Assembly: GCA_027451425.1 (NCBI GenBank)
Contig: DAIDJH010000064.1
Coordinates: 1 to 8,433, forward strand
From: Bdellovibrionales bacterium
GTDB taxonomy: Bacteria > Bdellovibrionota > Bdellovibrionia > Bdellovibrionales > UBA1609
Length of the DNA stretch: 8,433 bases
Direction: 5' to 3'
The notes below the pieces were generated by a model. It saw only the letters and a list, made by a program, of their open reading frames with translations. It was not told the DNA's origin and did no database searches. A program made the position numbers and the translations under genes. Below are positions 1 to 5,515 of this stretch, in pieces. How positions within the stretch are numbered: the first letter of the stretch is position 1; each line of letters opens with the position of its first letter.

Positions 1-1
1 A

Positions 2-1129
2 CTTTGGTTTTCATACAAAGGCGCGAGTAACGTACTTGTCGGTGCAATTGCGCTAATTGGGCTGCCATACAGTTTAAAATTTCTGTGGTCGCCACTTCTC
101 GATCGATTCAAAGTGTTAGGGATGGGGCGGCGGCGCGGCTGGCTTATTGTCACGCAAATCGGCGTGCTCGCTTCGATTTGGTTAATGTCGCTCCTTGATC
201 CGATCACACAAACAAAATGGATGATGGCGGGAGCCTTGTTGCTGGCCTTCATGAGCGCAAGCCAAGATACGGTTATCGATGCCTACCGCCGAGAGAGTTT
301 ACCAGACGAAGAGATCGGCATCGGCGCATCGTATTACACGATGGGGTATCGTGTAGCGATGTGGATGACGGGCGGCCTTGCGGTCATCCTCGCCAGTCAC
401 ATGAGTTGGAATTCGGTTTATCAGATCACCTCTTTGGGCATAATTGTGGGGATCATCGCGACAATTATTGCGGATGAGCCCACCGTTGAACATGTCCCAA
501 AAACTTTGGAACAAGCCGTTTGGCTGCCGTTTCGCGAATTTTTCAAGCGCGATCACGCCGTCGTCATTTTATGTTTTATTCTCCTGTATAAACTGGGCGA
601 CGCCATGGCGGCGAATATGTTCTCGAATTTTTATGTTCATTTAGGGTTCACTCCAGTTGAAATTGGTGTCGTGGCTAAATCATTTACGCCATTTTCAGTG
701 ACCATCGGCGGCTTTTTAGGCGGGGCCTTGATTCTCCGTCTGGGGGTCTACCGTTCACTCTTTACTTTTGGCATTCTGCAAGCGCTCTCGACTTCGACGT
801 ACGCGATTCTTGATATTTTAGGTCACAGTATTCCCATGCTCGCTGCGGTTGTGTTTCTCGAAGATTTTTCAAACGGTATGAACACAATCGCGCTCGTCGC
901 CTATCTTTCAACACTGAGTAACCGCAATTTCACGGCCACTCAGTATGCGCTTTTTATTTCTCTCGTGAACATCCCGCGCGTTTTGATTTCTTCAACGGCC
1001 GGACACTTTGTCGATCTTTTCGGCTTTGGCGGATTTTTCATTTTTTGCGCGCTTCTAGCGTTGCCAGGGCTCTCGATTCTCTACTATCTTCAACGTATCA
1101 CAGGCAACACCGTTACCGCTGGAGCTTAG
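2..1129 (+). CDS. ampG: AmpG-like muropeptide permease (MFS), 5' end missing
   Basis: Inner-membrane major facilitator superfamily transporter of the AmpG branch, which imports anhydro-muropeptides released during cell-wall turnover for recycling in the cytoplasm. The reading frame is open from base 2, so the protein continues out of the window; 375 residues are visible, and roughly 40-50 N-terminal residues are probably missing compared with the family. A GTG at 113 is not the real start, because the codons before it already encode the AmpG signature LPYSLKFLWSPLLDRF. Other family marks are SASQDTVIDAYRRE (first intracellular region) and, near the C-terminus, DFSNGMNTIALVAYLSTLSN followed by FTATQYAL. 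About ten hydrophobic segments are visible. Its stop lies 2 bases before the thioesterase gene and its last codons supply that gene's GGAG ribosome binding site, so the two are probably one operon. Related acetyl-CoA or siderophore-type MFS members are the alternative, but the motifs favour AmpG. Confidence 0.85.
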   Translation, partial: LWFSYKGASNVLVGAIALIGLPYSLKFLWSPLLDRFKVLGMGRRRGWLIVTQIGVLASIWLMSLLDPITQTKWMMAGALLLAFMSASQDTVIDAYRRESLPDEEIGIGASYYTMGYRVAMWMTGGLAVILASHMSWNSVYQITSLGIIVGIIATIIADEPTVEHVPKTLEQAVWLPFREFFKRDHAVVILCFILLYKLGDAMAANMFSNFYVHLGFTPVEIGVVAKSFTPFSVTIGGFLGGALILRLGVYRSLFTFGILQALSTSTYAILDILGHSIPMLAAVVFLEDFSNGMNTIALVAYLSTLSNRNFTATQYALFISLVNIPRVLISSTAGHFVDLFGFGGFFIFCALLALPGLSILYYLQRITGNTVTAGA

Positions 1130-1131
1130 AA

Positions 1132-1575
1132 ATGAGTTCTACCGAATCGCAAAAAGATGAGAATACCCATGAAAAATTCGTCTGGCATTTTACCGTTTTA
1201 GAAACACATCTCGACACCTTTGGTCACATGAACCACGCGACCTATTTACAACTTTTTGAACAGGCCCGTTGGGAGTTCATTACTGCCCGTGGGTACGGAC
1301 TTGAACGCGTGAAAAAGGAGCAAGTCGGGCCGACCATCCTCGCCCTTAACATTGAATACAAGCGCGAGCTTCGCCTACGCGAGCCTGTTAAAGTTGAATC
1401 TGAAACTCTCGATTGGAACGGTAAAATCGGCCACGTTCGCCAACGCATGCTCAATGAAAAAAATGAAGACTGTGCTATCCTTGACCTTACGCTCGCACTT
1501 TTTGACATGAGAGAGCGAAAGATCGTTCGTGCCACCGACGCTTGGCTCGAAGCGATCGGCTTGCGGGCAATCTGA
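1132..1575 (+). CDS. Acyl-CoA thioesterase, 4HBT hotdog fold (YbgC/FadM-like)
   Basis: A 147-residue cytoplasmic thioesterase of the 4-hydroxybenzoyl-CoA thioesterase/hotdog superfamily, expected to hydrolyse an acyl-CoA; the substrate cannot be told from sequence. The active-site block is LDTFGHMNHATYLQLFEQAR at residues 27-46: by alignment in my head, Asp28 and His35 match the catalytic Asp18 and His25 of E. coli YbgC, and the Y..xxxE.aR helix is present. The frame is open upstream to 1045, but the ATG at 1132 is chosen because it gives the usual family length, begins just before the conserved domain and has GGAG (1121-1124) seven bases upstream, inside the end of the ampG-like gene. Only two bases separate it from that stop, so translation is probably coupled. 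YbgC proteins are often linked to the Tol-Pal envelope cluster, but no tol genes are visible here; the neighbour is instead a cell-wall recycling permease. Confidence 0.85.
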   Translation: MSSTESQKDENTHEKFVWHFTVLETHLDTFGHMNHATYLQLFEQARWEFITARGYGLERVKKEQVGPTILALNIEYKRELRLREPVKVESETLDWNGKIGHVRQRMLNEKNEDCAILDLTLALFDMRERKIVRATDAWLEAIGLRAI

Positions 1576-1669
1576 ATATCCGTTAGGCGAAAAAATTTCT
1601 TATTGTAAATGTTTCTCTACCGTTGAGATCTCCTGTTCAAGTATTGTGCGGTCCTTATCAGGAGGGGCT
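1576..1669 (+). other. 94-base intergenic gap, no clear signals
   Basis: AT-rich gap between the thioesterase stop and the first coiled-coil protein gene. It holds a perfect 8-base palindrome GAGATCTC (1625-1632) and the ribosome binding site at its right end. I found no convincing -35/-10 pair with normal spacing and no hairpin followed by a T run. It is the longest gap on the + strand, so it is the natural place for a promoter of the downstream pair, but I cannot point to one. Confidence 0.5.
1660..1667 (+). promoter_or_regulatory. Strong ribosome binding site fixing the 1670 start
   Basis: AGGAGGGG a few bases before ATG 1670. It decides the start of the following gene: the reading frame is open further upstream to 1529, but only the 1670 ATG has a strong site and a signal peptide directly after it. 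Confidence 0.8.
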
Positions 1670-2314
1670 ATGCGCGCAATCATGACGATTTTCATTCTGG
1701 CTTTGATAGCGATGACCGCAAGTACGTCGATCGCTCAAGTTGGAATTCTTTCGGCGGACTCCATGTTAACGCCTGATCAAGTGGCACAATTGAGAATCCA
1801 ACGGCAAATGGATATTGATCAACGCCAGGTCGACATTGAGCAACTTATCGCTTGCCGTATGCAGCTCAAAACCTTGATGGATTATTGGAACGGCAAAAAC
1901 CCGACGGTTGCCAACGAAGCCGCAAAATTATCCGCCGCTCATGTGGCTATCGCCGCCGCGACTGGCGCGGTACCGACGGTCGCCCTGCACTTTCTAGGTA
2001 CGCTCCCTGAAAAATTATTTTGGCGCATGCTTGTTAAATATTCTCCCGCCGCTATTGGCGTAGGCGTCGCAGCTTACTTTTATCATGCGGATTATGCCAA
2101 ATACAGAGACCCCATTCAACAGGTCTTGGACTCAAAACATAAAAGGAAACTCTATGTGGAAATCCAACAAAAACAATTGATGCTAATCGCCGACCAGGAG
2201 CGACTCAGCAACAAGATTATCAATCTTGACGATGAGCTTAGACCCTACGACGCTTTTGATAAGTTCCAAAAGAAACACTACTCAGCGCTCACACAATATT
2301 CGCTTTTAAAATAA
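1670..2314 (+). CDS. Exported or membrane-anchored coiled-coil protein, unknown function
   Basis: I do not recognise a family. The 214-residue product begins with a Sec-type signal peptide: Arg2, a hydrophobic core at residues 4-17 and a likely cleavage site SIA|Q after residue 22. Residues 35-70 are rich in Q, D, R and regularly spaced hydrophobics and look like an amphipathic coiled coil (QLRIQRQMDIDQRQVDIEQL). Residues 88-110 (alanine-rich) and 124-138 (SPAAIGVGVAAYFY) are hydrophobic and could be membrane segments. Residues 155-192 form a second charged, coiled-coil-like region ending in a short aromatic/basic tail. A periplasmic coiled coil anchored in the inner membrane is the simplest picture. 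The next gene, 43 bases downstream, encodes a protein of the same layout, so the two are probably co-transcribed and may act together. One cysteine (Cys62) remains after cleavage. A lipoprotein is unlikely, since no Cys sits at the cleavage site. Confidence 0.75.
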   Translation: MRAIMTIFILALIAMTASTSIAQVGILSADSMLTPDQVAQLRIQRQMDIDQRQVDIEQLIACRMQLKTLMDYWNGKNPTVANEAAKLSAAHVAIAAATGAVPTVALHFLGTLPEKLFWRMLVKYSPAAIGVGVAAYFYHADYAKYRDPIQQVLDSKHKRKLYVEIQQKQLMLIADQERLSNKIINLDDELRPYDAFDKFQKKHYSALTQYSLLK

Positions 2315-2343
2315 AAAAACCTGCGGCAATACGCCGAGCCCTT

Positions 2344-2352
2344 GAGGAGGGG
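2344..2352 (+). promoter_or_regulatory. Ribosome binding site of the second coiled-coil protein
   Basis: GAGGAGGGG, five bases before ATG 2358. It is nearly the same strong G-rich site as the one before the preceding gene (AGGAGGGG), which fits matched translation of the pair. Confidence 0.75.
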
Positions 2353-2357
2353 AACCC

Positions 2358-3062
2358 ATGAAAAATACACTAGTTGCAGTCGGAATCATCGCGATGGCGT
2401 GGTCGCCATTGAGCTGGGCCGACGCTCAGCCATCTGCGGATTTGCCAACCGTTGTTGTAAGTTCTCGTCCCACAATTTCTCAAATACGAGAAAGAGTCGA
2501 CGAACTTGAAGCCCGTCGGACACGATTGGTCGACGAGTTAGCCCACGACAACGCAGTCATTGGTCTTCTCAAATCAGATTTGGCATTTATTGAAGATTAT
2601 CAAAACTCGGACGCATCGAGCGCAAAACCCCTCAGCATCATCGAAGCTGAGCACCCCGTGTGGTATGCCACGACTTTGAGTACGACCATTGGCAGCGCCG
2701 CTTATGGTACAGACTTTAAATTATTACCCATGCTGTTTTCAAAATTCTCCGATTCCGCATTTGCACAACTACTGGCCAAATTCCCCTTTCTATCAAAAAC
2801 AGTCGTAAGACGATCCATTTGGGTGGTTGCAGTTCCAGTTGTCGCATATAAAGTATGGCTCAACTACGAACGCCATAACGAACTCGAATCTCTTAAGCAG
2901 CTCAATCGAACTGGACAACTCGAAGAGAACAAACGGTCAAAACAGCAATTGTTGGATCAATATCGACGCGACAAGGCGTTCGCAACCGAACAATTGCAAC
3001 TCGTGGATACGCAATTGTCTCCAGCCTTGAGACTCAAAGAGATGTCCACGGTTTCACGATAA
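2358..3062 (+). CDS. Second exported or membrane-anchored coiled-coil protein, unknown function
   Basis: Unrecognised 234-residue protein. It starts with a Sec-type signal peptide: Lys2, hydrophobic residues 4-15 and a plausible cleavage after SWA (21) or ADA (23). Residues 39-83 are a strong coiled-coil candidate (ISQIRERVDELEARRTRLVD). A central region (about 90-150) is only moderately hydrophobic. Residues 153-167 (SIWVVAVPVVAYKVW) look like a membrane segment preceded by RR at 151-152 and followed by a charged helix, residues 170-220, rich in E, K, Q and L. This order (signal, coiled coil, central hydrophobic part, membrane segment, C-terminal coiled coil) is the same as in the preceding gene, although residue identity is low by eye. 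Its last three codons and stop overlap the 3' end of the opposing udk gene by 9 bases. Divergent paralogues or two subunits of one envelope complex are both possible. Confidence 0.75.
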   Translation: MKNTLVAVGIIAMAWSPLSWADAQPSADLPTVVVSSRPTISQIRERVDELEARRTRLVDELAHDNAVIGLLKSDLAFIEDYQNSDASSAKPLSIIEAEHPVWYATTLSTTIGSAAYGTDFKLLPMLFSKFSDSAFAQLLAKFPFLSKTVVRRSIWVVAVPVVAYKVWLNYERHNELESLKQLNRTGQLEENKRSKQQLLDQYRRDKAFATEQLQLVDTQLSPALRLKEMSTVSR

Positions 3063-3650
3063 ACTCTCAACGATGCGGCGGACATTCTTTGCAATGTCCG
3101 CTTCGCTCACGACATAATCCGCATACTGCCGACTCGGCTCCACATACAAATCGTGCATCGGTTTGACTTGCCCGAAGAACTGCGCTCGCACACCTTCGAC
3201 CGTGCGTCCGCGCTCACGAATATCGCGCTCCAACCGGCGCCGAAAGCGAATGTCTTCGCCCGTATCGACAAAAATTTTGCAATCGAGCTCACGACGAAGT
3301 TCGTTCGGCACCAATACGAGAATCCCATCCAAAATCAAATAATCAGGTGGGGTCACAACCACGGTCTCACGTTGCCTCTTGTGCGTTGAAAAATCATAGA
3401 TTGGGCGGTCCACCGACCGACCGGCTTTCAACTGCTGAAGATGTAAGGTGAGAAGTCCCCACTCGATGGCGTCAGGATGGTCAAAATTCACCCGTCCGCC
3501 GTCACGATCGAAATGCGCGCTCTGGTCGCGATAATAACAGTCCTGTTCCAAAATAAAACTACGCCCACGGCCTTCGAGAGCCAAGGCAAGAGCGCGCGCG
3601 AGCGTGGTTTTACCTGAACCGCTCCCGCCCGCGACTCCGATTGCGATCAT
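3054..3650 (-). CDS. udk: Uridine kinase
   Basis: Cytoplasmic P-loop kinase converting uridine (and usually cytidine) with a nucleoside triphosphate to UMP (CMP). The 198-residue product has Walker A GGSGSGKTT at residues 8-16, FDHPDAIEW at 56-64, the uridine-binding YDFSTHKR at 85-92, a Walker B-like strand LILDGILVL at 105-113, and the lid RLERDIRERGR at 139-149, followed by VKPMHDLYVEPSRQYAD. Family members commonly have Glu in the 'EGI' position; here it is Asp108. It is slightly shorter than E. coli Udk (213). The start ATG overlaps the upp stop in an ATGA, so it is translationally coupled as the last gene of the uracil operon. Phosphoribulokinase and pantothenate kinase relatives share the P-loop, but the YDFSTHKR and HP(D/E)A motifs favour uridine kinase. 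Its place next to upp suggests that it feeds uridine into the same UMP pool. Confidence 0.92.
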   Translation of the reverse strand: MIAIGVAGGSGSGKTTLARALALALEGRGRSFILEQDCYYRDQSAHFDRDGGRVNFDHPDAIEWGLLTLHLQQLKAGRSVDRPIYDFSTHKRQRETVVVTPPDYLILDGILVLVPNELRRELDCKIFVDTGEDIRFRRRLERDIRERGRTVEGVRAQFFGQVKPMHDLYVEPSRQYADYVVSEADIAKNVRRIVESLS

Positions 3651-4306
3651 TCAAGAGTCCCATATATACGATCACCGGCATCGCCGAGCCCCGGCACTAT
3701 ATAACCGTGTGAATTGAGGAGTGGCTCAACGCTCAACGTGAAAATTTCAACGTCAGGATGAGCGGCGCGCAAGCGCTCCAAACCTTTTTTAGCGGACAAA
3801 ATGCAGGCGAAGGTGATCGGGCCAACACGATATTCTTTAAGACGCGTGATTGCGGCGATCGCCGTGTCACCCGTTGCAAGCATGGGGTCTAAAACCGCGA
3901 CCCGCATGCCGCTAATGCCTTTTGGCAAACGAAAATAGTATTCCACCGTATTGTTCACGAATTTATCGCGGTAGATGCCGATATGACCGACCGCGCAGTA
4001 TGGCATAAGCGCCAACATCCCGTCGAGCATGGCCTGACCAGCCCGCATGATCGGCACAAGCGCCATAGGTTCAGCGATTTTTTTAGCCGTCGTCGCTTGG
4101 ATCGGCGTCACAACTCTAGCGCCTTTTGTTTTCAAATCGCGAGTGATTTCGTAGGCCAAAATTTGGCTGATCTCGCCGATAAGCCGCCGAAAATTATCAG
4201 GCGTCGTTCGCTTGTCACGCAAATGCCACAACTTATCCTGCGCGAGCGGATGATCAATCACCGTGGTCTTCGCGCTTTTCGCATTTTTCATTCTTACCCT
4301 TGCCAT
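3647..4306 (-). CDS. upp: Uracil phosphoribosyltransferase
   Basis: Cytoplasmic enzyme that makes UMP and pyrophosphate from uracil and PRPP. The 219-residue protein carries the PRPP loop VAVLDPMLATGDTA at residues 136-149, the VPIMRAGQAM block at 84-93 and the uracil-binding C-terminus YIVPGLGDAGDRIYGT at 202-217, all diagnostic of Upp. It has roughly ten extra N-terminal residues (basic, MARVRMKNAKSAK) compared with E. coli Upp (208). The ATG at 4306 is preferred over an in-frame ATG at 4291 because AGGAGG lies five bases before it. The start is 9 bases after the URC4-family stop, and its stop overlaps the udk start by 4 bases. In the yeast URC route a UPRT (URC6; urg2 in fission yeast) is needed to make the nucleotide that is degraded, so this copy may be catabolic rather than, or as well as, a salvage enzyme. 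Confidence 0.96.
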   Translation of the reverse strand: MARVRMKNAKSAKTTVIDHPLAQDKLWHLRDKRTTPDNFRRLIGEISQILAYEITRDLKTKGARVVTPIQATTAKKIAEPMALVPIMRAGQAMLDGMLALMPYCAVGHIGIYRDKFVNNTVEYYFRLPKGISGMRVAVLDPMLATGDTAIAAITRLKEYRVGPITFACILSAKKGLERLRAAHPDVEIFTLSVEPLLNSHGYIVPGLGDAGDRIYGTLE

Positions 4307-4311
4307 ATTTG

Positions 4312-4318
4312 CCTCCTA
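4312..4318 (-). promoter_or_regulatory. Ribosome binding site of upp merged with the upstream stop codon
   Basis: On the - strand TAGGAGG reads as both the TAG stop of the URC4-family gene (4318-4316) and the AGGAGG site (4317-4312) of upp, five bases from its ATG. A ribosome terminating on the first gene sits on the start signal of the next, which favours reinitiation. Confidence 0.85.
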
Positions 4319-5515
4319 AAAAACTGTTCCATCACTTATTATATCAAACGGCGGTCGCCCGCTACGCTTATCAAAAGCCAATTTTCGCCCCGCCCACCAC
4401 GTTCCACCTTCAAGCACCTTGGCAAGAGGCAATTGTTCAGCCGTGACATCCAAAATTTCGCGCACGTGCGCAGCAATTTCATCAAGGAGTGCCACGGTCA
4501 ACGCACGCCACTCCACAATCACTTTGTCGTCGGGGTGAAGTGCACGCCCCTTGTAGTCTTCACGCGGTTCGATTAGCCCGGAATCGATCATGAGACCGCC
4601 ATTTCGATATTCAGCCAGCCCCGTGAGTTCATCTAAATCAATAATGTTGAACCCCGCCTCTTCAAATGGCGTAAGCAACGAATAGGTCATCCATTGCGAC
4701 AGTTTGTGGAGCGGCACGAGACCGCTCGGATGGCGCCACGTATCGCCGAGATTCACTTGACGCTTTTGGCGATCTTCGAGCGCGATTCGCCCTGGCCAAA
4801 TAGGACCGAAGCCTCGGAGAACCGCTTTTAGTAAATCCGCCGCTTTCAGTTTTCGGTCGGGAATTTGCCGTAAAAAATAATCGAGCAGATAACCCGGCCG
4901 ATGATATTCCGGCCCTTTGAAATACTCCGACTCGACTTCAATCGCTTTACCGAGACGATGCAGCAGCTCAGCGCGGCCAGCCGTACCCAGCAGCGGATTG
5001 CTCACCGACACCTGAAAACCTTCACGAATGTGTTCTTCCGTTATTTGCATTAGCCCTGACGCATCGGCGGTGAGCGCGTTCTTGCGCGACGAAGAAAACG
5101 CTCCCGACGTAAACATGTTGTAACTCGCCACTGCGAGCCCCTCGGAACGCGAGTACAAATGTCCATTTTCGGTGTAGTTCCAATCTTGACCCGCCCCCGC
5201 GTCGAGAAGCACGCTCGTCACGGCTAAATCAATTTTGGTTCTAGCGCGCTCGTCAGGGGGCAATGGCGCGATTTTTTTGTTCAGCATCTGTTCACGGTCG
5301 ATTCCGCCAACCAGAAAATGATTGAAACGCGAATGATAGGGTATATTCAAATCGTCGAATCGCTCATGAATGACCCGCACAACGAATTTCGCGACGGAAT
5401 GAATGCGATCCATATGCACGATAAATTCGCCGTGCCCGTCACGATTGAGCTGCAAAATTTCTTTGGCCCGTTCGCGTACGGCTTGAGCGGACAGGATGAA
5501 ATCAACTTCACTCAC
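4316..5515 (-). CDS. urc4: URC4/urg3 family (DUF1688) uracil catabolism protein
   Basis: A 399-residue protein of the DUF1688 family, named URC4 in Lachancea kluyveri and urg3 in fission yeast. Recognisable family blocks are IPYHSRFNHFLVGGIDR (residues 58-74), SVLLDAGAG (101-109), SEGLAVASYNMFTSGAFS (124-141), GLAEYRNGGLMIDSG (299-313), EWRALTVALLD (335-345) and the C-terminal GGTWWAGRKLA...SDGTVF (370-399). No signal peptide or membrane segment is visible, so it is cytoplasmic. The start is GTG 5515, overlapping the URC1-type stop by 8 bases, with AGGGA about nine bases upstream. From memory, yeast urc4 mutants accumulate ribosylurea, which points to a role after ring opening, possibly release of urea from a ribosylated urea; that activity is inferred here. 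Its placement between the URC1 homologue and upp strongly supports the pathway assignment. Full family length, no frameshift. Confidence 0.93.
   Translation of the reverse strand: MSEVDFILSAQAVRERAKEILQLNRDGHGEFIVHMDRIHSVAKFVVRVIHERFDDLNIPYHSRFNHFLVGGIDREQMLNKKIAPLPPDERARTKIDLAVTSVLLDAGAGQDWNYTENGHLYSRSEGLAVASYNMFTSGAFSSSRKNALTADASGLMQITEEHIREGFQVSVSNPLLGTAGRAELLHRLGKAIEVESEYFKGPEYHRPGYLLDYFLRQIPDRKLKAADLLKAVLRGFGPIWPGRIALEDRQKRQVNLGDTWRHPSGLVPLHKLSQWMTYSLLTPFEEAGFNIIDLDELTGLAEYRNGGLMIDSGLIEPREDYKGRALHPDDKVIVEWRALTVALLDEIAAHVREILDVTAEQLPLAKVLEGGTWWAGRKLAFDKRSGRPPFDIISDGTVF

Noticed and set aside
1045..1131. Longer N-terminus of the thioesterase frame beginning at 1045
   Set aside because: These 29 codons lie within the ampG-like gene, encode a non-family basic sequence, and the ATG at 1132 has its own GGAG site and gives the normal length.
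1583..1647. Possible promoter elements (TTGAGA, TATTGT) in the gap before the coiled-coil pair
   Set aside because: The spacing between the best -35-like and -10-like words is about 12-13 bases, too short for a normal sigma-70 promoter.
1529..1669. Longer N-terminus of the first coiled-coil protein beginning at 1529
   Set aside because: It overlaps the end of the thioesterase gene and would bury the signal peptide; the 1670 ATG has a strong ribosome binding site.
2324..2336. Small inverted repeat CGGC-AATAC-GCCG after the first coiled-coil gene
   Set aside because: Only four pairs and no T run follow; too weak for a terminator, and the next gene's ribosome binding site starts directly after it.
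3983..4576. 197-codon open frame on the + strand across upp and urc4
   Set aside because: It is antisense to two clearly conserved genes, has no ribosome binding site and shows no recognisable domain.
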